From: Charina bottae
Lineage: Eukaryota > Chordata > Lepidosauria > Squamata > Charinaidae
Length of the DNA stretch: 64,000 nucleotides
Reading direction: 5' to 3'
NCBI GenBank assembly: GCA_023362775.1
Contig: JALMGJ010000062.1
Location: 891,501 to 955,500 of the forward strand
Part shown: positions 22,313 to 32,244 of the stretch, piece after piece
Numbering within the stretch: the first letter of the stretch is position 1
Layout of the letters: each line of letters begins with the position of its first letter
Notes under the pieces: generated by a model
The model's database searches: none
What the model was told of the DNA's origin: nothing
What the model saw: the letters and a program-made list of their open reading frames with translations, nothing else
Position numbers and translations under genes: made by a program

Positions 22313-23440
22313 AATAATAATATATTCCTCAGTATGACCAATGTGGCTGCTTATCAAGGATGTCTACGTTCTTCTTGGTTACATCCTAATTTTTTGGAAT
22401 TCATCCAAGCATCAAGAATTGATCCACTCAGGGAGAATCAATGTACACCCCACTTGGTTATATACAGCATATATAAAAGCTATATTTTCCACCATTCTCT
22501 CCATGATACAAATATCCAGGCCAATTCTTTCTGGTTTTCTTTTTTAAGCCTCATCTTGTACACAGTGTTTGCAGGGATCCATCCTATTAATTTTAATGTT
22601 GGAAATGGATGGCCATTAATTTCTTCTGTGCTTGAAGAAATTAAAAAGAGCAAATCGACCCACACCAATAAAGGAACATTTTTGCAAGCTCCATGAAAGA
22701 CCCAGTGCTTTCATCATTGAGTGGCATCAATGATCAAAGGTTGGGTAGCTTTGGAGAAATCGCCCCGGAGCATTAATTGCGTATTCTATGAAAATGCTGC
22801 AATTAATCTATTGGGGGAAAGCTTGCTTCAGGGCTCCTTCCACAAAAGAGGAAAATGGAAACAATTGTTTTCTAATTATTCTATATTGCAGGAAATTCTA
22901 AGGTTAATGATGATGATGATTTAGGGATGTGCTTTCCCTCATTAGCCACATAGTTAACGCGTTTTGGAAGGAAGGAAGAACAGAAAGAAAGAAACTTGAA
23001 ATGTAACATGAACAATCTTGTAATTTCAGGGTTTATCCTGAAAATTAATGACATCCGTAATGGTCTATCGGCATCGAGGGCCCGGATGAGTTTCACCCTC
23101 ACCCCGCTCCATATATCATGGCTAATAGAATATTTTAATAGCTCGGATTTCATCATTCCGAGATGAAGTCCTGAATGTAGGCAGAAAACATATTCCATCA
23201 GAGGAGATAACTAAATTATTCAGCTCCAGGGATTAAAAATACCTGAAGTTGGGGAAGAATCACAAAACGGGAGTGAGTGAAAAAGGTCCCCCTCTATTTC
23301 TTTTTTAAAATGCCAAGGCTTTGACTTGCAAAAGTCACTCCAGGTGAATTTCCAGTTGCTGAGCAGGGCTGAAAACAGGGAGGATTGAAAAGAGGGCGAG
23401 AGAAAAGTCAGAAAGACCTGATTCGCCAGCGTAAGAGAAG
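22313..23440. other. Unassigned non-coding sequence
   Basis: No supported gene; the short open frames overlap in opposing strands and lack recognisable domains. Ends with the 13-bp target duplication of the next element (23441-23453). Confidence 0.5.
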
Positions 23441-23453
23441 ATCTCCTTCAGGA

Positions 23454-23867
23454 TGAGAGAGGGGTCAAGGAATCCATTTATGCCAACTTGGAAAATCCTT
23501 CCTTGAATAGAGGTGGGGGCCTCAGGCACAACCTTTCCCCTATTTTCCTTCCTGCTTTGTCTTCTGTGCCTAGGAAGATTAAGACCATTTCACAAGCTCA
23601 ACAGCAGCATGGTAATCTTAACGATCCTCCTTTGGATGATAAAGGGACTTAGAAATAAACATCTCAAATAACCATGACCTAGCCCCAGGTGCAAGGTCAC
23701 ACAGCCACCCTAGAAACATATTTAAGTATTCCCTTACTAACTTACTCAGACTGAAGAAGCTCCTTGGATAAGGAGTGAAACGTTTCTACTGAGAAAATAG
23801 AAATCCAGTTGACATGATTCAAGCCACAGACTGTTCCACCTGGATGACTGAGAACCTTCATCGACAT
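23454..23867 (+). mobile_element. Penelope-like element (PLE), family 1, 5'-truncated
   Basis: Encodes the last ~65 residues of the PLE protein (ERGVKESIYANLENPSLNRG.. to DDKGT and stop), then the 3' region with the hammerhead-like segment (CTGAAGA at 23751) and the terminus GGATGACTGAGAACCTTCATCGACAT. The 13-bp target duplication ATCTCCTTCAGGA is present at 23441-23453 and 23868-23880. Confidence 0.9.
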
Positions 23868-23974
23868 ATCTCCTTCAGGAGCGTTACCGGGAGCGGGATG
23901 ATTGGTCCCTGCAGCTTTCAAGCTCCTGAAAACAAAAAACAGACATGCCTCTTCTACTTTTCTGTTATTTTGAG

Positions 23975-24067
23975 ATCTGGGGCAAATTACAGTACATATG
24001 GAGACCTAATTAGTTTAACTGGCCAGATAGCCTTTGTGCTTGGATGGGAGACCACAAAGAAATCCAT
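23975..24067 (+). mobile_element. 5S rRNA-like SINE remnant
   Basis: GTGCTTGGATGGGAGACCACAAAGAAATCC closely resembles the 5S rRNA segment CTTGGATGGGAGACCGCC. The match is partial, so this is a retroposed or SINE-derived piece, not a working 5S gene. The tetranucleotide array starts directly at its right edge. Confidence 0.45.
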
Positions 24068-24445
24068 CTGACTCTGTCCATCTCTGTCCACCTGTCTGTC
24101 TCTCCATTTATCTCTGTCTTTCTGCCTGTCCATCTGTTCATTCGTCCTTCCGTCTGTCCTTCTGTCTGTCCTTCCATCCATCCTTCTGTCTGTCCATCTG
24201 TTTGTCCATCAGTCCGTCAGTCCATCCATCTGTCTGTCCGTCTGTCCTTCCGTCTGTCTGTCCATTTGTCCTTCCATCCATCCTCCTGTCCATCTGTATC
24301 TGTCCATCTGTCCATCCATGTGTCTCTCTGTCCATCTGTTCATCTGTCTGTTTGTCTGTCTGTCCACCTGTCTGTCCCTCCATCTGTCCATCCGTCCATC
24401 CGTCCTTCCGTCCATCTGTACGTCCATATGTCTGTCCGTCCATTC
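24068..24445. repeat. Tetranucleotide array of CTGT and CCAT units
   Basis: About 380 bp of interspersed CTGT, CCAT, CCGT and CCTT tetramers, with 4-bp periodicity kept throughout. All long frames here (Cys/Ser/Val/Pro or Asp/Arg/Thr/Gly) are low-complexity products of the repeat. Confidence 0.95.
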
Positions 24446-25060
24446 AGAACCAAAACCAGAGCTGGAGCCAGAGCCAGCCAGAGCCAGAGCTAGAGAGCAA
24501 GAGAGCTAGAGCCAGAACCGGAACCGGAACCAGAACCAGAACGAGAACCGGAGCCAGAACAAGAGCCAGAGCCGGAGCCAGAACTAGAGCCAGAACTGAA
24601 GCCGGAGCCAGAACTAGAACCACAACCAGAACCAGAACCACAGCTGGAACCAGAGCTGGAACTAGAACTAGAAGCAGAACTAGAAGCAAAACTAGATTCA
24701 AAACTAGAAGCAGAGCTAGAGCTGGAGCTGGAGCTGGAGCTGGAGCTGGAGCTGGAGCTGGAGCTGGAGCTGGAACCAGACCTAGAACTAGAACTGGAAC
24801 CAGGCCTAGAACTAGAACTGGAACCAGACCTAGAACTGGAACTGGAACCAGACCTAGAACCAGACCTAGAACCAGAGCCAGACCTAGAACCAGAGCCAGA
24901 GCTAGAACCAGAGCCAGAGCTAGAACCAGAGCTAGAGCTAGAGCTAGAGCTAGAGCTAGAGCTAGAGCTAGAGCTAGAGCTAGAGCTAGAACCGGAGCCG
25001 GAGCCGGAACTAGAACCAGAGCTAGAACCGAAGCTAGAACCAGAGCTAGAACTAGGAGGG
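24446..25060. repeat. Hexanucleotide satellite of GAGCCA, GAGCTA, GAGCTG and GAACCA units
   Basis: About 610 bp of degenerate hexamers in phase. Blocks are locally uniform: nine or so GAGCTG units near 24716-24770, a 24-bp higher-order unit around 24773-24880, and about twelve GAGCTA units near 24925-24990. Arg/Ala/Thr-rich (plus) and Ser/Gly-rich (minus) frames spanning it are artefacts of the 6-bp period. Confidence 0.95.
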
Positions 25061-26862
25061 ATATTAGCTGCTGCTACTTTAAAAACTTTGCTAGACTGTC
25101 TACTCCGATAATTCCTTTTGAGCAAAAAATACCCCCCTTCACAGCAGGAAATGTTGCAATTGTCTTTCCTACCCCTCGCTGGGGTAGGGGCAAACTTCAT
25201 ACTTATTCCCATGACCTGCCCGTTCTCCCCCACGAGCCCAGCTCACCTTTATCTAGATATTTATTTAAACATTTGTTCAAATATTTCATTTATTTGAATA
25301 CTTCTAACTCAGGAACAGCAGCGTTACTGTGCGCACTCACACGTTCAACGCAGTCAAATCTACCTTTGGAATCCAGACCAACGCAGCGCATCAGTTTGGA
25401 AACACCTGAAGATTGCCCAGAGCCGGATTCTGCCACGGGAACTCGGTGGAGTTTTTCAATCGCGGTGCCAAATTGGTTTGATTTGCATCCCCCATAAATG
25501 TACTCCTGCGGGGTGACCCTCCCAATCGTCAACACCTGGCATAAAATGTCGCCGAGCGTTAAGAACCCTCGCCGGATCTTCTGTGACATCTGGTTTCATG
25601 GTTTTCATTGATAAGCAAAATCTTTTCTAGATAAACAAAATTCGCATTTCAAATGCCGTGGACGCAAATGGAAAGGGGGGGAGTAATCTTTTTCTAGAGG
25701 CCAGGAGGCGTTGGCAACAACGAAAATTGGCAACCGCCACCAAGTTTTATGGGCCCTTCCGGGCAAAAATCTCTGCAAATGAGAGCCAACATCTGGCCGT
25801 CCGTCAACATCCATGGTTGGAGAATGTAAAAGCTCGTAGACAGGATAGCTGTAAGCGGGGGGTAATGACAAAGAAAGTGGGTGAATAATTGAGGCCAGGA
25901 CTAAAAGCACAGAAGTGGTTGGTGTGTGCAAACCTTTTGTCTGTGCTACAGTATCTCGGGGAGATGGAGGGATGGAGAAAAATCCCAACTGGTGAGATTG
26001 AAGCTGAGAAGTAGCAAGTTTCAGGACGGAGATGTCAGGTATGTCAACAACTCTTCCGCTTCAAGGCCGTGAAACACAGGGGGAAGGGTCTTGGGAAACC
26101 CAGAAAGTCTGGCCAAAAAAACAAACCAACCAACCAACAATGGGTTTAAACTGCTATGGGGTTAAAACAAAGGGAGTTGCATCCTCTTCTTGACCGAGGC
26201 AGCTCGCTGTTTAATGTGGCTACGAACGAACGAGTCTGCAGTAGAGATCTTCCCCACATTTGAGTGGAAGCCTAGCAGCCTGGTTGGTCTGTCCAGGGCC
26301 TCCAATTTGGAGAGGAAGGCGTTTAGCCTCCCCCTTGCTTAGGGGAAGGTAGCATTTTGTGGCCCAGGGCACCCTTTTTTTATTTATTTTTTATTTATTT
26401 ATATTTCTAACTTATATCTAACTTACATTTTTCCCACCTTCCAAGGAACGTGCAGAGGGCACCAAGCACGCCTTGGAGTGGGGGGGGGCAATTTTCTTTG
26501 CGGGAGCGTGGGGGTTCTAACAGGAGACGTGGGTGTGCAAAATTCTTGCACTAAGTGGAAAGCCCATCCTATCTCTTTTCACCCGTCCCTCCTCCTTCTC
26601 CTGGCATCCTATCTACAAGGGAGACACTTGGCACATGGCCAGTGACAACTTTGCTTAACCAAATGGGACTCAGCTGACATTGGGAGGGGGGGCAATTTCT
26701 CCCCCCCCCCCCGTTTTCTAGTTGCTGTTGTCATATTGTGGCTTCATAGGAAAGAAGGCATAAAAATTGTTGTTTGAGGCCGTGGAGATGTTTGGCTGTT
26801 GGAGGGAAGAGGGAAGGAGTGAAAGATGCTTGATAATAATGTGATTGCTCTCGGCAACTTAA
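25061..26862. other. Unassigned non-coding sequence
   Basis: Contains a possible exon on the minus strand (25345-25589, listed separately), an A/T-rich tail-like patch near 26380-26430 and a long C run near 26700. No other supported feature. Confidence 0.45.
25345..25589 (-). other. Unrecognised open frame, possible exon (speculative)
   Basis: The minus strand is open for about 99 codons (SQKIRRGFLTLGDILCQVL.. ending LEVFK) and is CpG-richer than its surroundings. A good splice-donor-like GTGTGAGTGCG lies at about 25345 and a pyrimidine-rich TTTGTTTATCTAG acceptor-like site upstream near 25630. I do not recognise the protein, and the frame from that acceptor has a stop before the open part, which argues against a simple exon. 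Confidence 0.2.
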
Positions 26863-26870
26863 CACTAGAG

Positions 26871-27162
26871 CAGTGCTTTCCAAAGTGCTGCCGTTGGTGA
26901 CACACCAACGGCGGCGGCAGCGGCGGCGCGGGGGCACACAGGGGGGCACGTGCACGGCGGTGGCGCAGGGGGTGCGCGGTGGGGGCAGCAGCGGCACGCC
27001 ATCAGCACTTCCGTGTTTTAGCGAGGCCACTGCCGCTGCCGCCGCTGCCACCATTCACACCGCCGCCGCCGCGTGCGTGCCCCCGTGCCGCCACTTCGCA
27101 ACACACTAAACTGTGTGTCGCGACACACTAAAGTGTCACGACACACAGTTTGGAAAGCTATG
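26871..27162. mobile_element. hAT-type non-autonomous transposon with GC-rich interior
   Basis: Ends CAGTGCTTTCCAAAGTG.. and ..CAGTTTGGAAAGCTATG are inverted copies, flanked by a perfect 8-bp duplication CACTAGAG (26863-26870 and 27163-27170), the hAT hallmark. The CGACACACTAAAGTGTC segment is shared with the elements at 38.2 and 51.2 kb. The interior is instead a GCGGCGGC-rich CpG-dense block. Confidence 0.85.
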
Positions 27163-27170
27163 CACTAGAG

Positions 27171-27329
27171 ACTTGGGCAGGGGGCTGGACTAGAAGATCT
27201 CCAAGGTCCCTTCCAACCCAGATTCTAAGATTCTAAGATTCTAAGATTCTAAGATTCTAAGATTCTAAGATTCTAAGATTCTAAGATTCTAAGATTCTAA
27301 GATTCTAAGATTCTAAGATTCTAAGATAT
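27171..27329 (+). mobile_element. CR1 LINE 3' end with expanded ATTCTAAG tail
   Basis: GGGGGCTGGACTAGAAGATC.. CCCTTCCAACCC is the CR1 3' end, followed by about 13 copies of the 8-bp unit ATTCTAAG (27222-27327), an unusually long and uniform version of the CR1 terminal repeat. Confidence 0.9.
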
Positions 27330-28640
27330 ATGTACGAATTAAATAGAAATCTGGGCACTCTGGATCTCCAAGCAGAACCAGAAACCAATTCCATATTTTT
27401 GTTGGCTTCCTTGCTGGAACCCCCAAAAGGGTGGCCACTTTGCGCCAGCCCCGCTAAGCATGGTCAGCGACGTCGGCTGCGACATCTCCTAAATATCTCG
27501 ACTCTTCCCCAACTCGGGGAGCCACAGCGCCGTTTGCACGCCTTTCCTTGAATTATTAACTCCCAGCCACTGTTTCTCACCTATTAAACCGAAGTAATAA
27601 AGATCTTATTTGTAAAGCTGTTCCCGGGACTGGAGACAGCCAGTGCAACGCATCGTAAATTAAAAAATCCTATCTAGCCAGATAATAATACTTCCAGTTA
27701 TTTCTCAACCCCCAAGATAAACTGTTATCTAGTCCCATCCATTGCACTGTTTTGTCAAGAGGAATATTGTTTGTCCTTCCTTCGATCGTACATTTATAAT
27801 CTGCCCCTTCCGAAAAGTTGGGGGGGGGGGGCAAGCTGTGCCTCTTATCTTGCTAGGATATCACTTCATTATTTTTTCCCCACCCTCTTATCTGACAAAG
27901 ACTAAGGAACTCACAGAAACTTCTTTGCTGCTTATCTGAGCTCCGAAATCCTTAGAGCATTTCTAGATTTCATTCAGAGCTATGGCTGAGGTTGCTAGAA
28001 AGGTGTCACTCAGAGTTGTCTGTCCCAGCCTCAAGGGACATTTCGGGTGGGGGCCGTTCAGTGCATGAACTGAGTCAGCCCTGCGATCGATCATCGGCCA
28101 CCGAGAAAGACTTGGAGAAGGGGATTTTTTTTAAAAGTCAGAAAGTCATTCCGTTTTTGCCGGCAAGGATTTGGATCCGGCCACAAAGCTTTGCAATCTT
28201 CAGAGCTGCAACTTCACTGCAGGATTTTTTTTTAAAAAAAGTGGGGGGCTTCACAAATGGCCTTTAAAAGAAGGGCCCACTAAGGATGGCCCTTCTTTTT
28301 TGGCCTTGTTGGGAAGCATTGCCCTCCAACTCAAGGTGAGGCCGAATTCCAGGCTGAACCAGGACAACTGGGGATAAATTTGACAGGGAAATAGCTCAGA
28401 TCTGTCCGGTCCCAACACAAAGTCTCCATTCAGGTTCAATCCGGATTCAGTCTTGGGACCCGACGATCATCTAGTCCAACCCCCAGCTCAGGCCCTTGGC
28501 CCCTCGGCCTTCAACCCACCCAGCCACCCCAAATTTCTTGCCATATTGTGGATGGAAAGTTCTCCCGAACCCCAATCTTCCAGGGAGGAGGTTCAAACCT
28601 AGGAAACCCAGTTTGCTGCAGAAGTAAGGATGGTCTAGAG
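27330..28640. other. Unassigned sequence with a small CR1 patch
   Basis: GATCATCTAGTCCAACCCCC at about 28466-28485 is a reversed CR1 3' fragment. The rest has G and T runs but no supported gene. Confidence 0.45.
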
Positions 28641-28990
28641 CAGGGGTGGGGAACCTTTTTTCTGCCAAGGGCCATTTGGATATTTATAACATCATTCGCG
28701 GACCGGGGGGCGGGGTTTGCGGGCTGGAGCCAATTGCGCACACTGGGGGGCGGGGTTTGTGGGAGCCAATTGCGTGCACTGGGGGTGGGGTTTGTGGGCG
28801 GGAGCCAATCACAAGCACCGGGGGCGGGGTTTACGGGTGGGAGCCAATCGCGTGGAAGGGGCAGGGTTTGCGGGCTGGAGCTCCTAGATTTATTGAATTT
28901 TGAGTCCCGCCTGCGGTTGCCTTGGCAGGGCCAGACCAAATGATTTCGCGGGCCTTATACGGCCCGTGGGCCGGACGTTCCCCTCCCCTG
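28641..28990. mobile_element. hAT-type non-autonomous transposon with G-rich minisatellite
   Basis: CAGGGGTGGGGAACCTTTTT at the left and GGACGTTCCCCTCCCCTG at the right are inverted repeats; the flanks GTCTAGAG and GTCGAGAG are an 8-bp duplication with one change. The interior has about four diverged ~45-57 bp units containing GGGGCGGGGTTTG and GGGAGCCAATCGCG. The reading frames across it are not genes. Confidence 0.85.
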
Positions 28991-29269
28991 GTCGAGAGTC
29001 AGGGAAATGCAGCTTCAAGCGATTGGGTGACTATCGGCCTGTTATTCTGTCTCAGCCAGTCTACCTCACAGGGTTGTTGTTGGGAGGGGATAAAATGAAG
29101 ACAGAGCCCCAGGCCTATATATTTTCCACATTTCTAGAGATAATAATAATCATAAAAACAAGAATGTATGTCCTATAGTTTCACTTTCACTCAATTATTT
29201 GCACCACAACAGTCCCTTAAATGCCTGTCAGCATCGCTGCCCTTTAATTAAAAGTCTAAAAGTCACTTT

Positions 29270-29426
29270 TTTCATTTCAGTACCATGGATGTATGAGAGC
29301 GAGAATGAGAGAGAGAGAGAGAGAATTTACAAATCATTTTTTTAAAATTTAAATCATATCTAATCTCTGCAAAAGATTTGTAAATTCTCTCTCCCTCTTT
29401 CATACATCCATGGTACTGAAATGAAA
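29270..29426. repeat. Large inverted repeat (hairpin), arms 66 and 52 bp
   Basis: Left arm 29270-29335 and right arm 29375-29426 pair through TTTCATTTCAGTACCATGG.. (27 bp without mismatch) and GAGAGAGAATTTACAAATC (19 bp). The arms differ mainly in the length of a GA tract. The 39-bp spacer contains TATCTAATCTCTGCAAAA, which recurs at the neighbouring MITE insertion site. Confidence 0.9.
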
Positions 29427-29486
29427 CTTGGAAATAGTGATATAGGTAATTTTTAATGTTTAAAAAAAATTAAATAATATCTAATC

Positions 29487-29625
29487 CAGTGTTTCTCAAC
29501 CTCAGCAACTTTAAGATGTGTGGACTTCAACTCCCAGAATTCTCCAGCCAGCATGGTTGGCTGGCTGGGGAATTCTGGGAGTTAAAGTCCACACATCTTA
29601 AAGTTGCTGAGGTTGAGAAACACTG
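29487..29625. mobile_element. Palindromic hAT-type MITE, complete
   Basis: 139 bp that is almost entirely a palindrome: CAGTGTTTCTCAACCTCAGC.. and its inverse at the right end, with two mismatches over about 64 paired bases. A perfect 8-bp duplication ATCTAATC flanks it (29479-29486 and 29626-29633). Related pieces are at 52.6 and 59.5 kb. Confidence 0.95.
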
Positions 29626-29699
29626 ATCTAATCTCTGCAAAATCATTCATCCTCACTGAGTGAAAATCTGGATCAAGCTCAGAAAAAAACGTTAGAAGT

Positions 29700-30110
29700 A
29701 AATTTTATCTTACCAGATTCGTTCCTGAGCCGGGAGTAAAGAAACTGACGAATTGCATGAACTTAGGAGTTTATTCACCCAAGAGCAAAAGCAAGGACAG
29801 CAAGCTGTTAGGTGGGCGGCCACCCAGGACCCCCTTCCTACAGCACATTATATAGATTCCATTCAACTCCTCCTTTAGAAGACCACCCCTTACTCAGTTA
29901 CCCATATTCCACCTTACCCTCATTCCATATTAGGAATTTCCTTCCTTCACTCCATATTAGGAACTTCCTTCCATCCTTGCTAGGGCCCCTTGACCGTTAT
30001 TAAACAATATCTTTCCTCTGGAGAAGCTAGCCTTGGAAAGTACACTTTATCTTTCTATGGGCACAGCTATCTATCAAGGCCTGTTAGAAAGAAAGGGTGT
30101 CAAGAAAACT
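29700..30110 (-). mobile_element. Putative retroviral-type LTR (partial)
   Basis: In reverse complement a TATA-like ATCTATATAATGTG (near 29847-29857) is followed about 75 bp later by AATAAA (29770-29775) and then a T-rich segment, the order expected for U3-R-U5 of an LTR. The TG..CA ends and a target duplication are not clear, so the limits are approximate. Confidence 0.3.
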
Positions 30111-30645
30111 CTTCAAGGAAATACAACATGGCTTCAGAGCCATAATACAAGTGCAAATGTTTCTAATATATGAATATGAAATATATTTGTATTTATATAT
30201 ACAGAAATGTAAGAATATGTTTACAATCCAAGAAAATATTCTCTGGGTCCCTAATAGTAATAAAAACAAAAGAGTACACCAAGCATTAATTTACTAGGAA
30301 GGGGTTAACATCAATTTTCAGGAAAAGAAGAAACCAAATGCACAACATAATTGGCATTATGATGTATTTATCATTATAAACTGCATCGAGACACAAGAAG
30401 AATATTCAACCCAACGTGCCTAATCGATCAATAAATTCTGGACACACTCCTGGGTCCATCTTGCTACAAGCAAGTAACTTAAAATGTGTTTGTTGGAGGG
30501 GATCATTTTTAAAGAACAAAAAACGTCTTAACGATTATGCTTTCACTAAGCTTTGGACAAGCATCGCCTTGGGCTCAGAACAGCAAAGCAGAGAAAGAAT
30601 GATGTGCATTTTTGAGTTTGTGAGTACAGACGACAGGCATGGTAT
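30111..30645. other. Unassigned non-coding sequence
   Basis: AT-rich with no supported gene; it may include the remainder of the putative LTR. Confidence 0.4.
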
Positions 30646-30835
30646 CTTCCAAATATTTTTGATTACAAGTCCCATGAGCCCCAGCCAGCGCAGAGTGTCA
30701 TTGGGGCTTATGGGAGCTGTAACCCCAAACATTTGGACAGCCCCAATATGTCCCCTATTCGGGGAGTTGGGCGGGGATAAATCTAAATAATAAATAAATA
30801 CATAAATACATAAATACATAAATAAATAAATAAAT
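30646..30835. mobile_element. MITE-like imperfect inverted repeat followed by L2-type tail
   Basis: GATTACAAGTCCCATGAGCCCC and GGGGCTTATGGGAGCTGTAACCCC pair imperfectly, as in small hAT MITEs; the ends are unclear. From about 30762, GGGGAGTTGGGCGGGGATAAAT plus AAATAAATA repeats is an L2-type tail on the plus strand. Confidence 0.5.
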
Positions 30836-30899
30836 GTCTGCTCTCCTATCTATTTCAGGTGTTGATTTATTATCTATTTCAGCTTTTGGTTAGGGTTAG

Positions 30900-31236
30900 T
30901 AAAGGTAAAGGTTCCCCCCGCACATTTGTGCAGTCGTGTCTGACTCTAGGGGCCGGTGCTCATCTCCGTTTGTTAGCCGAAGAGCCAGCGTTGTCCGAAG
31001 ACGCTTCCACAGTCATGTGGCCACAGGACACGCGCAGAACGCTGTTACCTTCCCACCGAAGTGGTACCCATTCATCTACTTGCATTTGCCTGCTTTCGAA
31101 TTGCTAGGTTGGCAAGAGAGCTGGGGCGAGTGCGGGAGCTCCCTCCGTCACGCGGGGCTAGGGATTCGAACCTCCGAACTTGCGATCTTCCGATCAACAA
31201 GCCTGGCGTCTTACCCGCTGAGCCACCACGCCCCAC
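30900..31236 (-). mobile_element. Sauria-type tRNA-derived SINE
   Basis: Same layout as the copy at 7.4 kb, with an intact B-box region (GGTTCGAATCCC in reverse complement). The target duplication is 14 bp, TTGGTTAGGGTTAG, at 30886-30899 and 31237-31250: the element landed in telomere-like repeats. Confidence 0.9.
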
Positions 31237-31238
31237 TT

Positions 31239-31256
31239 GGTTAGGGTTAGGGTTAG
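31239..31256. repeat. Short interstitial telomere-like TTAGGG repeats
   Basis: Three tandem TTAGGG-like units at the right of the SINE and one at its left. A degenerate AGGGTC run lies at 31411-31432. Too short to imply a fused chromosome end. Confidence 0.7.
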
Positions 31257-31454
31257 GTAATGAAAGTTTTTTTTAGGTAATCAAAGTTTTTTTTATTGAA
31301 AAGGTAGCCCTGCTACACATACCGCCGGGGCCCTAAAGTTGGCGTCTGGCTGGCACTGTCAGACAATAAACGGAAATAAACAGCAAAATGTCCTCATGTG
31401 TCTTCCGTTTAGGGTCAGGGTCAGGGTCAGGGTGATTGATTTGATTGATTTTTT

Positions 31455-31655
31455 AATTTCCCTTAAGAAACTCAAGGAAGTGTACTGAGTCCGCCCTCTT
31501 ATTTTTCCCAACAGCCCTGCGAGGTGGGTTGGGCTGAGAGGAAGCAACTGGCCCAGATCCCCCTGGCTGGTGGGGGGACTTGAACCCGCATCTCCCTGCT
31601 CCTAGTCCGGCACCTTGGCCACCACTCCACCCTGGCGCTCTGTTCTCTCCGCAAA
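31455..31655 (-). mobile_element. tRNA-derived SINE with MIR-like core
   Basis: In reverse complement: a tRNA-like head (GGTGGCCAAGGTGCCGGACT, B box GGGTTCAAGTCC) followed by GGCCAGTTGCTTCCTCTCAG and CTCGCAGGGCTGTTGGG. The same core is tripled in the element at 32.2-32.6 kb. Confidence 0.7.
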
Positions 31656-32244
31656 ACAAGGGAAGGAATTGTCCGTGTGTTCCCTTGCGTTGGAGCGAAT
31701 CACAAAACATCCCACTCTCGATTTGACGGAGAGAAATCCAAGATGCACAGAAAGGGCACGTCACAAGAGGGGACACAAAGTGTTCAAGCATCTGTTTCTT
31801 CGTGTTTCTGGCAGTTCCAGATAGCCCGGTATTAAATTGGCAGATTGCAACTAACATCGCTCGCCAAGATATTGCACAAGAAAATTAACTTCCCTATCTG
31901 AGCTGGACCATCAGGAGGGGAGTGAGAAGCTGGACTGCTTATCAAGTTCAGCGTGGTTCCTCTGGACAGTCGTCTGCGTTGGGAGGGCGCAGAGCAGCAG
32001 TGAGTGTTCAGCACCATGGACAGCTCCCCAAGGGTTGGATGGGAGGCCAAGAAGAGCTCTCTGTTGAGCATCAAGAAAGGAACAAGGATGGCTAGAGCGT
32101 TTTGCAAGGAGGTAAAAGTTGCAGAGAGGCCCAAATCTTTATAAGGACTCCTCCTAGAAAATTAAAAGTCCACTTGCTCCTATATTTCCTCTTTTTTTTT
32201 AATCCGCCCAATCGTGTCCAATTCTCAGAAACTGCCTGGACAAG
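31656..32244. other. Unassigned non-coding sequence
   Basis: No supported gene or repeat boundary. Confidence 0.5.

Noticed and set aside
24035..24063. Functional 5S rRNA gene
   Set aside because: Only a partial match to the 3' half of 5S rRNA is seen, with no complete gene or terminator.
24034..25497. A 487-codon frame and an opposing Ser/Gly-rich 247-codon frame
   Set aside because: Both lie across the tetramer and hexamer arrays; a 6-bp repeat without stops stays open in several frames. Composition is pure repeat.
26873..27109. CpG island or promoter of a host gene
   Set aside because: The GC-rich block lies wholly inside a hAT-type element with matching ends and an 8-bp target duplication.
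28511..28943. Pro-rich and Gly-rich frames on both strands
   Set aside because: They coincide with the G-rich minisatellite of a hAT-type element.
31239..31256. True interstitial telomere or chromosome-fusion site
   Set aside because: Only a few TTAGGG units are present; too short to support a fusion.
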